Positions 8,295-18,015 of a stretch of 64,000 bases of DNA are shown one piece after another. The translations under genes and the position numbers were made by a program. Location of the stretch: the NCBI RefSeq assembly GCF_014641715.1, contig NZ_BMIG01000007.1:62001-126000 (forward strand), given 5' to 3'. Source of the stretch: Polaromonas eurypsychrophila. GTDB lineage: Bacteria; Pseudomonadota; Gammaproteobacteria; Burkholderiales; Burkholderiaceae_C. The notes below the pieces were generated by a model, which was not told the origin of the DNA, searched no databases, and saw only the letters and a list, made by a program, of their open reading frames with translations. Within the stretch, counting starts at the first letter, position 1. The number at the start of each line of letters is the position of its first letter.

Positions 8295-10721
8295 ATGCAA
8301 TTTCCCGAATCCTGGTTGCGCGAATTCTGCAACCCCCCTCTGAGCACCGAAGCCCTGGCCGAAACGCTGACCATGGCCGGCCTGGAGGTCGAAGAACTCA
8401 AACCGGTGGCACCGCCATTCACCAAAATTGTCGTCGGCGAGATCCGTGAAGCGGTGCAGCACCCGGACGCTGACCGATTACGCGTCTGCCAGGTGGACGT
8501 GGGGCAGGGCACCCTGCTCAATATCGTTTGCGGCGCGCCGAATGCGCGTGTCGGCATCAAGGTGCCCTGTGCCCTGGTTGGCGCAGAACTACCCCCCGGC
8601 GAGGACGGCAAGCCCTTCCTGATCAAGGTTGGCAAGCTGCGAGGCGTGGAAAGCCAGGGCATGTTGTGTTCGGCCCGTGAACTCAAGTTGTCGGAAGACC
8701 ACGGCGGCCTGCTGGAACTTGCCACTGATGCACGGGTCGGCCAGGACATCCGTGCGCACCTGAATCTCGATGACACCTTGTTCACCCTCAAGCTCACGCC
8801 CAATCTTGCGCATTGCCTGAGCGTGTACGGCGTGGCCCGCGAAGTTGCCGCCCTGACAGGTGCGCCGCTGAAAGCCCCGGCCTTCCCACCGGTCGCTGTG
8901 TCGGGTGCTGACAAACTTCCCGTCACCATCAGTGCACCTGACCTGTGCGGCCGTTTTTCCGGCCGCATCGTGCGCAAGGTCAACACCCAGGCAATCACAC
9001 CCGCCTGGATGGTGGATCGCCTTGCACGTTGCGGCCAGCGCAGCGTCACGGCGCTGGTGGATATTTCCAACTATGTGATGTTCGAGCTGGGCCGTCCGTC
9101 GCATATTTTTGACCTCGACAAGATCCATGGCGGCCTCGATGTGCGCTGGGGCAAGTCTGGCGAATCGCTCAAGCTGCTCAACGGCAGCACCGTGACGGTC
9201 GATGAAAAAGTCGGTGTGATTGCCGACGGTAGCCAGGTCGAGTCGTTGGCCGGCATCATGGGCGGCGACGCCACGGCGGTGTCGGACACAACAGAAAGTA
9301 TTTATGTGGAAGCGGCTTTTTGGTGGCCGAAGGCGATTGCCGGGCGTTCACGCCGCTACAATTTCTCCACCGATGCCGGGCACCGCTTTGAGCGCGGTGT
9401 CGATCCTGGCCAGACGGTTGAGCACATCGAACGCATCACGCAACTGATCCTCGACATCTGCGGCACGCCGGACACCGTCTGCGGTCCCATCGACGATGTG
9501 CGGGTCAGCATGCCGGAAGCCGCTCCCGTCACTCTGCGGGTTGCGCGTGCCGTCAAGGTCATCGGCATGCCTTTGACCCAGGCGCAGTGCGCCGACGCGC
9601 TGCGGCGCCTGGGATTGCCGGTAACGGAAGGCGAGGGCACGCTGAGGGTCACGCCGCCAAGTTACCGCTTCGACCTGCAGATCGAGGAAGACCTGATCGA
9701 GGAAGTCGTGCGGATGATCGGTTACCAGCAACTGCCGGCGACACCGCCGCTGGCGCCCATCACCGCACACGTCCGTACGGAGGCGCAGCGCAGCGGGTTT
9801 GCGGTGCGGCGAGCGCTGGCGGGCCTGGGCTACCAGGAAACCATCAATTTCAGTTTTGTCGAAGAGCGCTGGGAGCATGAACTTGCCGGCAACCCCCATC
9901 CCATCAAGCTGCTGAACCCGATCGCCAGCCAGATGAGCGTGATGCGTTCGTCCCTGCTTGGCTCGCTGCTGCAAGTGCTGAAATTCAACATCGACCGCAA
10001 GGCCGGCCGTGTCAATGTGTTTGAGTTGGGGCGCGTGTTTTTGCGCGACCCAGCCAGCTTGAATACCGACACCACGGTAGCGGGTTTTGACCAGCCCATG
10101 CGCGTGGCTGGTCTGGCATATGGGCCGCGCGAAGGATTGCAGTGGAGCCTGTCCGACAAGGGTGTGGACTTCTTCGACGTCAAGGGTGATGTGCAAGCCC
10201 TGTTGTCGCCGCTGCCGGCGGTGTTCATGCCGGGCAGCCATCCCGCCATGCATCCCGGCCGTTGTGCCAGTGTGGCGGTCAACGGCCACGCCATCGGTTT
10301 TGTCGGCGAGTTGCACCCGCAATGGCGCCAAGGCTATGAGCTGGCGCAGGCGCCGATTATCTTTGAACTCGACCTCAACGCCCTGTTGCAGCGGCCAGTC
10401 CCCAAGTTCCAGGCGGTCAGCAAGCTGCATCCGATTGAGCGCGACATTGCCGTGATCGTGGCAGAAGGGGTGACACACGCAGCCCTGATGGCGGGCATCC
10501 ATGCTGCCGACACCCAGGGTTTGCTGAAGTCCGCCACCCTCTTTGATGTCTACAAACCGCAACATGGCAATACCGTGATGCAGCTCGGCGAAAAAAGCCT
10601 GGCGGTGCGCTTGGTCCTCGGCAGCGACGACGCTACACTGACCGACGAACAAATCGAAGCGGTCACTCAGGCGGTGCTGACCAGTCTCCAGGTTCGATTG
10701 CAGGCGCGCTTGCGTGCCTGA
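8295..10721 (+). CDS. pheT: Phenylalanine-tRNA ligase beta subunit
   Basis: The 808-residue beta subunit provides tRNA binding and editing. Domains in order: EMAP-II-like tRNA-binding domain (about 40-150; [20 protein letters not shown]), the B3/B4 editing region (about 210-400; [10 protein letters not shown]), B5 DNA-binding-like fold (about 400-475), the core pseudo-catalytic domain, and the C-terminal anticodon-binding fold (about 715-808; [19 protein letters not shown]). Length is normal. It is translationally close to pheS and followed by ihfA. Confidence 0.98.
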   Translation: MQFPESWLREFCNPPLSTEALAETLTMAGLEVEELKPVAPPFTKIVVGEIREAVQHPDADRLRVCQVDVGQGTLLNIVCGAPNARVGIKVPCALVGAELPPGEDGKPFLIKVGKLRGVESQGMLCSARELKLSEDHGGLLELATDARVGQDIRAHLNLDDTLFTLKLTPNLAHCLSVYGVAREVAALTGAPLKAPAFPPVAVSGADKLPVTISAPDLCGRFSGRIVRKVNTQAITPAWMVDRLARCGQRSVTALVDISNYVMFELGRPSHIFDLDKIHGGLDVRWGKSGESLKLLNGSTVTVDEKVGVIADGSQVESLAGIMGGDATAVSDTTESIYVEAAFWWPKAIAGRSRRYNFSTDAGHRFERGVDPGQTVEHIERITQLILDICGTPDTVCGPIDDVRVSMPEAAPVTLRVARAVKVIGMPLTQAQCADALRRLGLPVTEGEGTLRVTPPSYRFDLQIEEDLIEEVVRMIGYQQLPATPPLAPITAHVRTEAQRSGFAVRRALAGLGYQETINFSFVEERWEHELAGNPHPIKLLNPIASQMSVMRSSLLGSLLQVLKFNIDRKAGRVNVFELGRVFLRDPASLNTDTTVAGFDQPMRVAGLAYGPREGLQWSLSDKGVDFFDVKGDVQALLSPLPAVFMPGSHPAMHPGRCASVAVNGHAIGFVGELHPQWRQGYELAQAPIIFELDLNALLQRPVPKFQAVSKLHPIERDIAVIVAEGVTHAALMAGIHAADTQGLLKSATLFDVYKPQHGNTVMQLGEKSLAVRLVLGSDDATLTDEQIEAVTQAVLTSLQVRLQARLRA

Positions 10722-10759
10722 GGTTTCCAACAACAACAGTTATCAGTGAGGAGTGCAGC

Positions 10760-11113
10760 GTGGAATTTTCCGTTGAAAGTCTTGAAAGTCCCGCGCTCAC
10801 CAAAGCCCATCTCGCCGAATTGTTGTTTGAACAGATCGGACTGAACAAGCGCGAATCCAAAGACATGATCGACGCTTTTTTTGACCTGATTTCCGACTGC
10901 CTGGTCGACGGTAATGACGTGAAAATCTCGGGTTTTGGCAATTTTCAGATTCGCACCAAAGCCCCGCGTCCGGGGCGCAATCCCCGCACCGGGGAGTCGA
11001 TCCCTATCCAGGCGCGTCGCGTAGTGACGTTTCATGCCAGCCACAAGCTCAAAGAGCACATCCAAGGTCAAACGGCTGGTGCCGTCGAAGCGCTGCTTGT
11101 CACGGGCGAATAA
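10760..11113 (+). CDS. ihfA: Integration host factor alpha subunit
   Basis: A 117-residue HU/IHF protein: [20 protein letters not shown], the signature [18 protein letters not shown], and the beta-arm [20 protein letters not shown] bends DNA at specific sites and is a cofactor of tyrosine integrases such as the one about 1 kb downstream. The start is GTG at 10760 behind GTGAGGAG. The pheT-ihfA-merR order is typical of betaproteobacteria. Confidence 0.95.
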   Translation: MEFSVESLESPALTKAHLAELLFEQIGLNKRESKDMIDAFFDLISDCLVDGNDVKISGFGNFQIRTKAPRPGRNPRTGESIPIQARRVVTFHASHKLKEHIQGQTAGAVEALLVTGE

Positions 11114-11279
11114 TTGCCCTAAATCGGTTGCCGGCTTCTACCGGACCGGTCCACCTTGTATGTCGAACAAGCCAGGCATGTGCCTAAACAACACATCTGG
11201 GCTATCTGTTTGTAACTATTTGCACTAAGCTTAGACTTAGAGTAGATTTATAGCTTTACCGCTTAGCGCATTGATTTAA

Positions 11280-11759
11280 TTGGAGAAAACTCTCCCCCCC
11301 ATTCCCGCCAAACGCTATTTCACCATCGGTGAAGTCAGCGATTTGTGTGGCGTCAAACCTCATGTGCTCCGTTATTGGGAGCAAGAGTTCACGCAGCTGC
11401 GCCCGATGAAGAGGCGCGGCAACCGTCGCTATTACCAGCACCATGAGGTGCTGATGATCCGCAGAATCCGCGATCTGCTTTACGACCAGGGTTTCACCAT
11501 CAGTGGTGCGCGCAACAAGCTACAGGATATCGTTCAAATCGAACGTGACAAGCGCCGCAATGGCGAGGTAATGCTCGAAGGCGTCGATGTGATGGAGGCG
11601 GGTGACTCTACGCTTGATGACTTCGGTGACTCGGTGGACTTCGAAGACAGCGCCTCGGACATTGCGCATTTGCCTGACGGCAGTGCGGCGCAGCAGCGGC
11701 TGCAACTTGTACGCCGCGAATTGTTTGAAATTCGAGATCTGCTCAGTGTTACTTACTGA
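11280..11759 (+). CDS. MerR-family transcriptional regulator
   Basis: A 159-residue protein starting MEKTLPPIPAKRYFTIGEVS from a TTG codon. The N-terminal winged helix (about 13-80) has FTIGEVSDLCGVKPHVLRYW and the MKRRGNRRYYQ wing; the C-terminal part is acidic with no ligand-binding domain. It is the conserved companion of ihfA in betaproteobacteria; its targets are unknown to me. No better start codon is available upstream of the conserved region. The 11114-11279 gap shows no gene. Confidence 0.85.
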   Translation: MEKTLPPIPAKRYFTIGEVSDLCGVKPHVLRYWEQEFTQLRPMKRRGNRRYYQHHEVLMIRRIRDLLYDQGFTISGARNKLQDIVQIERDKRRNGEVMLEGVDVMEAGDSTLDDFGDSVDFEDSASDIAHLPDGSAAQQRLQLVRRELFEIRDLLSVTY

Positions 11760-11779
11760 AGTGGCCAGAGGAAGCGCGC

Positions 11780-11785
11780 TATAAT
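11780..11785 (+). promoter_or_regulatory. -10 box of the tRNA-Pro promoter
   Basis: A consensus TATAAT lies 13 bp before the mature tRNA 5' end. No convincing -35 box at 17 bp spacing was seen. Confidence 0.5.
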
Positions 11786-11798
11786 TTGAGGCTTGAAA

Positions 11799-11875
11799 CG
11801 GTGTGTGGCGCAGCCTGGTAGCGCACTTGCATGGGGTGCAAGGGGTCGAAGGTTCGAATCCTTTCACACCGACCA
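11799..11875 (+). tRNA. tRNA-Pro (anticodon GGG)
   Basis: A complete cloverleaf: acceptor CGGTGTG / CACACCG, D-arm GCGCAGCCTGGTAGCGC, anticodon arm CTTGC-ATGGGGT-GCAAG giving anticodon GGG, T-arm GGGTTCGAATCC-type (AAGGTTCGAATCCTT), and an encoded CCA. The integrase gene 190 bp downstream points to its 3' end as the attachment site of the following island. Confidence 0.95.
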
Positions 11876-11886
11876 GTAGGTACTCT

Positions 11887-11922
11887 AAAGGCCTCTAAGT
11901 AGCGATACTTAGGGGCCTTTTT
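11887..11922 (+). terminator. Terminator of tRNA-Pro
   Basis: A 15-bp stem AAAGGCCTCTAAGTA / TACTTAGGGGCCTTT with a GCGA loop and one G-U pair, ending in a T-run, 11 bp after the tRNA. Confidence 0.85.
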
Positions 11923-11987
11923 CATTGGTAAATCAAGGTCTTACGCTGCAACGGCGTACAAAGCCATCTATTGACTGGCAATCTCAA

Positions 11988-12056
11988 ACCGGGGAACATA
12001 ACGGGGAACAGACCGGGATAAATGGCCTTTTTGGGCCTTTGTTCCCCGGTTTCACT
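11988..12056. repeat. Left-end GGGGAAC repeats (putative integrase arm sites)
   Basis: ACCGGGGAACATAACGGGGA gives two direct copies of a CGGGGAACA-type motif, and TTTGTTCCCCGGTTT gives one inverted copy just before the integrase. The same ACCGGGGAACAAACCGGGGA pair occurs at the right end near 20268. Paired arm-type sites flanking an integrase element are the likely meaning. Confidence 0.5.
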
Positions 12057-12067
12057 GGAGAAACCCC

Positions 12068-13306
12068 ATGTTGACCGATGCCGACTGCCGCAATGCCACC
12101 TGTTCCCCGGACAAGAAGCGGGCGCGGTTAACTGATTCCGGTGGCCTCTACCTTGAAGTAAGCCCCGCCGGGTCAAAACGCTGGTTCTGGAAGATCTACG
12201 CAGACGGCAAAGAATCGCGGCTGGCGCTGGGAAGCTATCCCACTGTGACCCTTGCGGCGGCGCGCAAGGCGCGCGATGCGGCAAAGCTGAAAAAGTCCGA
12301 GGGGCTTGATCCCGTGCAGACGCGGAAGATCGAAAAGCTCAAAGCCCTTACCCCGGCGGGGAACACATTTAAGGCGACCGCGCTGGAATGGTACGCAATG
12401 AAGCTGGATAGCTGGAGCAGTCATTACGCCATCCGTGAAAAGCGCAATCTTGAAAAAGACCTGTTCCCGTTTTTGGGTGAGCGGAACATCGGTGAGATTG
12501 AAGCCATCGAGCTGCTGGCCACGGTGCGCAGGGTTGAAGAACGCGGCGCGCTGGATGTTGCGCACCGGGTACTGACAACGGCGGGGCAGGTGTGGCGCTA
12601 TGCGGTGGCCACTGGCAGGGCACAGCGGGACGTTAGCGCCGATATTCGCGGCGCATTGAAGCCACACCACGGCAAACACTTTGCAGCCATCACAGACCCG
12701 CTAAAGCTGGGGGAGCTGATCCGGGTGATCCGGGGCTATCAGGGCGGGCCGATTGTGCGGGCGGCGCTACAGCTTGCACCCATGCTGTTTCAACGTCCTG
12801 GCGAACTACGGGCGGCGGCATGGGCCGAATTTGATCTTAATGCAGCACTGTGGACTATCCCGGCGGCGCGAATGAAAAGGAGCGTAGAGGGCAAGCGCAA
12901 CGGCGACCCGCATCAAGTGCCATTGCCCACGCAGGCGGTGGAGATACTGCGCAAGCTGCACCCGCTGACGGGACACGGGGCACTGTGCTTTCACGGTGAA
13001 CGCAGCCACGACCGGCCTATCAGTGACAACACCTTGCGGGCGGCGCTGCTGACGCTGGGTTACGGGCCGGACGCACAAAGCGTGCATGGTTTCCGGGCTA
13101 CGGCGCGCACGCTGCTGGCAGAGGAATTGAACATTGACCCGCTGGTGATTGAAGCGCAGCTAGCCCACGCGGTGAAGGATGCCAATGGCAGGGCCTACAA
13201 CCGCACGCAGTACATGAAACATCGGGCAGCGATGATGCAGCAATGGGCCGACTATCTGGACAAGCTGGCGCGGGGTGCTGACGTGATCCCGTTCAAAGTG
13301 GCATAA
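12068..13306 (+). CDS. Tyrosine-type site-specific integrase (DUF4102 arm domain)
   Basis: The 412-residue recombinase of the P4/CP4-57 type integrates and excises the element at a tRNA 3' end. The N-terminal DUF4102 arm-binding domain (about 1-90; KKRARLTDSGGLYLEVSPAG) is followed by a SAM-like core-binding domain and the catalytic domain with R in FQRPGELRAAAW, HGFRATART (His-x-x-Arg) and the tyrosine in GRAYNRTQY. Full length. It reads away from tRNA-Pro, the usual orientation for this class, and starts with ATG after CACTGGAGAAA. Confidence 0.95.
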   Translation: MLTDADCRNATCSPDKKRARLTDSGGLYLEVSPAGSKRWFWKIYADGKESRLALGSYPTVTLAAARKARDAAKLKKSEGLDPVQTRKIEKLKALTPAGNTFKATALEWYAMKLDSWSSHYAIREKRNLEKDLFPFLGERNIGEIEAIELLATVRRVEERGALDVAHRVLTTAGQVWRYAVATGRAQRDVSADIRGALKPHHGKHFAAITDPLKLGELIRVIRGYQGGPIVRAALQLAPMLFQRPGELRAAAWAEFDLNAALWTIPAARMKRSVEGKRNGDPHQVPLPTQAVEILRKLHPLTGHGALCFHGERSHDRPISDNTLRAALLTLGYGPDAQSVHGFRATARTLLAEELNIDPLVIEAQLAHAVKDANGRAYNRTQYMKHRAAMMQQWADYLDKLARGADVIPFKVA

Positions 13307-13389
13307 AACCGGTAAGCCCCACGCCGGTTAATGTGGGGCATGTAGGCGGGGCAAGTAGGTGCGACAACCCTGCCAGCCCCTAACCATAA

Positions 13390-13719
13390 ATGAAAGTGAC
13401 TTCAATCATGGCTGAAAACGATTCTAAACACGTTGCCCAAGTGAAAGCAGCGGATCATCTATTTACGGAAATTGCTTACTCTGCGCACCAGATCGACCGA
13501 CTTTTCTATCATTCAGTGTCAGAAGCTGCTGATGATGCAGACGAAAAATTAAACACTCTGCTCAACACCGTGCGCGAACTGGTTACACGTATGGGCTGGA
13601 TGGCTGATCTCGGAAGCAAAAAATTAACCGGCTGCGAAAACATAAAGGGTGATGCAGAGCAGTGGCTAATGTCGCCTGCTTATGTAAACGAGCTTGAGGC
13701 TAGCGAATCAATTTCCTGA
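13390..13719 (+). CDS. Hypothetical protein of the island
   Basis: A 109-residue ORF (alternative start at 13408, MAENDSKHVAQVKAADHLF). It looks helical with no cysteine motif, signal peptide or membrane segment. It contains a DUF3077-like helical flavour (LNTLLNTVRELVTRMGWMADL) but I do not recognise the family with confidence. Codon use is AT-richer than the flanking integrase and primase genes, suggesting a cargo gene of different origin. Confidence 0.55.
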   Translation: MKVTSIMAENDSKHVAQVKAADHLFTEIAYSAHQIDRLFYHSVSEAADDADEKLNTLLNTVRELVTRMGWMADLGSKKLTGCENIKGDAEQWLMSPAYVNELEASESIS

Positions 13720-13833
13720 GCAGCCCGCCGCGCCTTCGGGCGCATCCAGTTCGCCAGTCCCTAGGCTGATCCCCGAAAACCCGTTTCCCTGACGGGCTGG
13801 GCTGGCACCTTATCAGGGAGCGTTAGGGACGCT

Positions 13834-14475
13834 ATGCAACACGATAAAAAGCTAGATTACAACGACGAAGACGACGAATTTTCGATATGGGACAGCCTTG
13901 AAGAGCAGTACGGTCGACCTTTGACATTGACTGAACTTAAAGATGAATTAATTCTGATCACAGGCCATGAGCTGACAGATGAGGAGTTTGCAGAAAACCT
14001 TCGAAATAAAGCTGAGTGGGACGCATACAAAGAAAAGCTGCGAGCCATTGAAGAGAAGTCAAAGGAGGAGGCCGAACGCCCCACGAAGACTGCTGAGGCG
14101 TTTTGGGACCTGATGATGTGCCCGCCGATCGATGATGACGATTCTGTCAACGACGCTAGATATGAAAAATGGGTCCAGACAATAAATCAACATATCCGGA
14201 CGTCAATGGATATTTATGCCGTTATGGAAGTCATTCGCCTCCATGAAGAAAGTGTGGTGAAAAGTACGGCGCGTCGAAACGCCTTAAAACGCCACACTGA
14301 AAATCATCAACTGCGCGACGCCGTTTACACCTGGGCCGACAAGAACATCAAGCCAGGAAAATCGCTTGACGATGCTGCGTCGGATATGGCCGGTAAAGTA
14401 GTACCGCTCAAATGGCGCACAGTGCGGGAGCATTTAACCGAATGGAAAAAGCTACGCTCTGCTAGCACACCGTAG
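13834..14475 (+). CDS. Hypothetical acidic protein of the island
   Basis: A 213-residue, strongly charged protein, starting MQHDKKLDYNDEDDEFSIWD behind GGGA. The first 90 residues are Glu/Asp/Lys-rich and probably helical. The last 70 (RHTENHQLRDAVYTWADKN ... WRTVREHLTEWKKLR) resemble a helix-turn-helix-like tail. No family recognised. It is AT-richer than its neighbours and sits in the integrase-proximal cargo slot together with the gene at 13390. Confidence 0.6.
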   Translation: MQHDKKLDYNDEDDEFSIWDSLEEQYGRPLTLTELKDELILITGHELTDEEFAENLRNKAEWDAYKEKLRAIEEKSKEEAERPTKTAEAFWDLMMCPPIDDDDSVNDARYEKWVQTINQHIRTSMDIYAVMEVIRLHEESVVKSTARRNALKRHTENHQLRDAVYTWADKNIKPGKSLDDAASDMAGKVVPLKWRTVREHLTEWKKLRSASTP

Positions 14476-14587
14476 GTTTAGCCAGCACGCCCAACAGCGA
14501 GCTTGCAAACCGACTTCACAGCCTAGACTCCATCCCCGACATTAGCCCCAATTGGCAACACCTGCCAATGAACTACAGGGGCTTTCA

Positions 14588-14833
14588 ATGACCATACTTC
14601 GCATGCCAGCCGTCAAGGCTGAAACCGGGCACCGTTCCCACGCAAGCATTTACAACGCCATCAAGGCGGGGCTTTTCACCACCGGGGTAGCCATCGGGCA
14701 ACGCTCGAAAGGCTGGCCAGCCGATGAAGTGCAGGCTATCAACGCGGCGCGTATCGCAGGCAAGTCAGACGCTGAAATACGCGAACTGGTGAAACGCCTT
14801 CACGCAAAGCGGGCCGAACTGGCCACGGCGTAA
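14588..14833 (+). CDS. AlpA-like phage/element regulator
   Basis: An 81-residue MerR-like winged-helix protein: LRMPAVKAETGHRSHASIYN ... GLFTTGVAIGQRSKGWPADEV, the AlpA pattern in which the conserved arginine-tryptophan pair reads the operator. AlpA proteins activate integrase or element genes in P4-type elements. ATG 14588 follows ACAGGGG. The short gap 14476-14587 shows no gene. Confidence 0.85.
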   Translation: MTILRMPAVKAETGHRSHASIYNAIKAGLFTTGVAIGQRSKGWPADEVQAINAARIAGKSDAEIRELVKRLHAKRAELATA

Positions 14834-14843
14834 GGGGCGGCTG

Positions 14844-15119
14844 ATGCACACAGACACCACCCCAAAAGAAAAGCCCACCGGGGACGGCAATCCCACGGCA
14901 GGCCACACAGACCCCCAGACTGTACCGAACCCGGCGAACACCGACAAGGTGTTTCACTCACTCCGTGCGGCGTTTGCCTTGCATGGTCATGCGCTGCACC
15001 GCACCGACCCGAACGACGGCACGGTGACCTATTGGGCCGAACGCTGGGGGCTGGTGCGCTACCTGTCCACGATTGACACGGCGCGGCGGTTCCTGGAGCA
15101 GATAGGGGGGCGGCTATGA
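14844..15119 (+). CDS. Hypothetical protein upstream of the element primase
   Basis: A 91-residue ORF with a Pro/Thr-rich first 35 residues and a compact second half (VFHSLRAAFALHGHALHRTD ... YWAERWGLVRYLSTIDTARR). Its stop overlaps the primase start by 4 bp (ATGA), so the two are translationally coupled. I do not know its role. Confidence 0.7.
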   Translation: MHTDTTPKEKPTGDGNPTAGHTDPQTVPNPANTDKVFHSLRAAFALHGHALHRTDPNDGTVTYWAERWGLVRYLSTIDTARRFLEQIGGRL

Positions 15120-17530
15120 GCGACCCTATCGAGCACTTCCGGCTGGCCATCGCAGCGGCTGGGCTTGAAGCCCCGGACAGTATCAATGCAGACGGTGCAA
15201 TTCACCGATTCAGCACGAACGGCAAGCGCGGTGATGATTCCGGCTGGTACATGCTGCACACCGACGGCATAGCGGCTGGGGCTTTTGGCTGCTGGCGCAC
15301 TGGCCTGCAATTGACCTGGTGCGCGAAGTCAGACACGGTCTTGACCGATGCAGAGCGCGAAGCCCACCGGCAGCGCATCAAGGCTATGACGGCACAGCGC
15401 GAAGCCGACCTACTGGCCAGCCAGCAACAGGCCAGCCAGACGGCGGCGGCATTGTGGCAAAGGGCGACACCCGCAACGGCGGCGCATGAGTACCTGACCC
15501 GCAAGGGCATACAACCCCACGGCGTGAAGTCTGACGGGCACCGGCTGCTGATTCCCATGCGCGACGCGGCGGGCACTCTGCACAGCCTGCAAACCATAGC
15601 CCCGGACGGTGATAAGCGATTCATGACCGGCGGGCGCGTGAAAGGCTGCTATCACTCGATAGGCAAACCGGGCGGCGTGCTGATCGTCTGTGAAGGCTAC
15701 GCGACCGGTGCAAGCATTCATGAGGCGACCGGGGACGCGGTGGCGGTGGCCTTCAACGCTGGCAACCTGGAGCCGGTGGCGCTGGCTTTACGCGCTAAAT
15801 ACCCCAGCCTGAAAATCATCATCGCGGCTGATGATGACCACCTGACAGAAGGCAATCCCGGCGTGACTAAAGCAAGTGCAGCGGCGCTGGCCGTGGGCGG
15901 GCTGGTGGCTGTGCCATCGTTCCCGGCGGGCCGACCTAACAAGGCAACCGACTTTAACGACCTGCACCAATTGGCCGGGGCTGATGCGGTGAAGGCGTGC
16001 ATAGATGCGGCGCAATTGTGCGCGGCGGCTGGTGCTGATGACTGGCCAGAACCCACGCCATTACCTAATGGCTTGCCCCCAGTTGACCGCTTTGATGCGG
16101 AGCTATTGCCCATAGCCTTGCGCGGCTGGGTGATGGACATTGCCCACCGTATGCAATGCCCGGCAGACTTCCCGGCGGTGGCGGCGCTAGTGGCCTTGAG
16201 TAGTTTGATAGGTGCGCGTGCTGTGATCCAGCCCAAAGCGCGGGATGACTGGCAGGTAGTGCCGAATCTGTGGGGCGCGGTTGTGGGTAGGCCTGGCGTG
16301 AAGAAAAGCCCCGCACTGAGCGAAGCTCTAAAGCCGTTGCACCGACTACAGGCAAACGAGTTTGAGCTATGGCAGGCCGCGCATGATGCCTGGGCACTGG
16401 ACTGCAAAGTGATGGCTATGCAGGACGATGCGAACGAGAAAAAAGCAAAGGGGCTGGCAGGCAAAGACCCGGCGGCGGCGCGTGCGCTATTGGAGCCGGT
16501 GGACACCTCGGCAGAGCCGACAGCGCGGCGCTTTGTCGTCAACGATGCCACGGTAGAAAAGCTGGGCGAACTGATGCAGCAAAACCCGTGGGGCACCTTG
16601 TCCTATCGGGACGAACTGTACGGGCTGCTGACCGGCCTGGACAAGCAGGGGCAGGAAGGATCAAGGGCGTTTTACCTGCAAAGCTATGACGGCAATCAGG
16701 GCTACACCTTCGACCGCATCGGGCGCGGGACAGTGCATATCCCCCGCGTCTGTCTGGCGATGATAGGCGGCATACAGCCGGGCCGGATTCAGGAATACGT
16801 GCGCGGCGCGGTGGCCGGTGGCAGTGCCGATGATGGTTTGTTGCAGCGTTTTGGTTTGACCGTGTGGCCAGACACCACCGGCGAATTTATCCACGTTGAC
16901 CAATGGCCAGACACCCCGGCCAAGCAGACCGCCTGGGCCGTGTTTGATCGACTGGCAGGCTTGCTACCGGCCAGCGACACAGAGCCGACCGTCTGGCGCT
17001 TTGACGATGCGGCGCAAGCATTGTTTGTGGAATGGCTGGTTCCCTTTGAAACTGAGATACGCGGCGATGACCTGCACCCGGCGATGGTGTCGCACCTGTC
17101 CAAGTATCGAAAGCTGATCCCGGCGCTGGCGCTGGTGTTCGCCTTGATCGATACCCCCGACAGCGGCGGCGTGATCCATGAGGGTGAACTATTGCGGGCG
17201 CTGGCCTGGGGGGACTATCTGCGCACCCATGCAAACCGTCTGTATGCGGCGGCGGTGATGCCTGAGACCACCGACGCAGCAACACTGTTATCCAGAATCA
17301 AGGCGGGCAAGCTGACCGACCGGGACGGCGTGATTCTGGACAGCTTCACACCCCGGCAGGTGGCGCAAAAGTGCTGGGCAGGACTGGCCACACCGGACGC
17401 TGTTCGCAAGGCGGCAGACGTGCTGGCAGATTACGACTACCTACGCCGGGACGTGGTGCAGGGCGGCGCGGCAGGCGGCAGACCCAGCGACCGTTACACC
17501 GTAAACCCATTGGCGAGGGGCGCGGCATGA
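15116..17530 (+). CDS. TOPRIM primase fused to DUF3987 helicase-like domain
   Basis: An 804-residue replication protein of the element. The N-terminal half has a TOPRIM fold (about 180-245): the catalytic Glu in VLIVCEGYATG and the Asp cluster in IIIAADDDH. The C-terminal half (about 330-790) matches DUF3987, with a Walker-A-like VGRPGVKKSPALSEAL near residue 390. No CHC2 zinc finger was seen at the N-terminus. Proteins of this type probably prime and unwind the excised element for its own replication. Overlaps of 4 bp link it to the genes on each side. Confidence 0.85.
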   Translation: MSDPIEHFRLAIAAAGLEAPDSINADGAIHRFSTNGKRGDDSGWYMLHTDGIAAGAFGCWRTGLQLTWCAKSDTVLTDAEREAHRQRIKAMTAQREADLLASQQQASQTAAALWQRATPATAAHEYLTRKGIQPHGVKSDGHRLLIPMRDAAGTLHSLQTIAPDGDKRFMTGGRVKGCYHSIGKPGGVLIVCEGYATGASIHEATGDAVAVAFNAGNLEPVALALRAKYPSLKIIIAADDDHLTEGNPGVTKASAAALAVGGLVAVPSFPAGRPNKATDFNDLHQLAGADAVKACIDAAQLCAAAGADDWPEPTPLPNGLPPVDRFDAELLPIALRGWVMDIAHRMQCPADFPAVAALVALSSLIGARAVIQPKARDDWQVVPNLWGAVVGRPGVKKSPALSEALKPLHRLQANEFELWQAAHDAWALDCKVMAMQDDANEKKAKGLAGKDPAAARALLEPVDTSAEPTARRFVVNDATVEKLGELMQQNPWGTLSYRDELYGLLTGLDKQGQEGSRAFYLQSYDGNQGYTFDRIGRGTVHIPRVCLAMIGGIQPGRIQEYVRGAVAGGSADDGLLQRFGLTVWPDTTGEFIHVDQWPDTPAKQTAWAVFDRLAGLLPASDTEPTVWRFDDAAQALFVEWLVPFETEIRGDDLHPAMVSHLSKYRKLIPALALVFALIDTPDSGGVIHEGELLRALAWGDYLRTHANRLYAAAVMPETTDAATLLSRIKAGKLTDRDGVILDSFTPRQVAQKCWAGLATPDAVRKAADVLADYDYLRRDVVQGGAAGGRPSDRYTVNPLARGAA

Positions 17531-18015
17531 ACTGGCTTGCACGTTTGAAAAAAATAGACACTGCCCCCGAAGGCGACCCTACAGAACCTACAAAACCGGG
17601 TTTCGTAGGTTTCGTAGGCACTCCCACCGGGCATATTCAAAAAACAGGGGGAGATTCACCGGCAGCGAATGACCCAGCGGCAGACCCCGACCGCTGGTGC
17701 TGGCCACACAGTGAGGCGATGACCGGCGCGGAGATTGACACCTTCACGGCGCGGCTGGCGCGGTTCACCGATAAGGGGCTGGGGCTTGGTGACGCAGAGG
17801 CGCTGGCCGACAAGCTGGTGACGCGGGATCGTGAATCAGACGACCGGCGGCTGTGCCTGGAGTGCTTTCACCTGTCCGGCCAGTCCGGGAAAGCCTGGGA
17901 CTGTAGAAACTGGCAGGCGGCAAAGGTGGCCAGCCGTGCAAGGGATGCGCAGCTATCGGCGGCGCTGGTTACGCAGCTACAGCGGTGTGATGGATTTAAG
18001 GAGGTGAACGCATGA
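17527..18015 (+). CDS. Conserved small protein after the primase, contains palindromic repeat
   Basis: A 162-residue protein starting MNWLARLKKIDTAPEGDP by a 4-bp overlap with the primase. Residues about 18-32 (EPTKPGFVGFVG) are encoded by a near-perfect 41-bp palindrome. The second half has LCLECFHLSG and WDC, a possible metal site. I have seen similar proteins next to DUF3987 primases but cannot give a function. Confidence 0.75.
   Translation: MNWLARLKKIDTAPEGDPTEPTKPGFVGFVGTPTGHIQKTGGDSPAANDPAADPDRWCWPHSEAMTGAEIDTFTARLARFTDKGLGLGDAEALADKLVTRDRESDDRRLCLECFHLSGQSGKAWDCRNWQAAKVASRARDAQLSAALVTQLQRCDGFKEVNA
17578..17618. repeat. Four-copy iteron-like palindrome inside the 162-residue gene
   Basis: Two direct copies of CCTACRRAACC (17578-17588, 17587-17597) face two inverted copies GGTTTCGTAGG (17599-17609, 17608-17618) around a single central G. 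Only three mismatches separate the 20-bp arms. Placed right after the primase gene, this may be an origin, iteron array or regulator site that also codes for protein. Confidence 0.65.
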
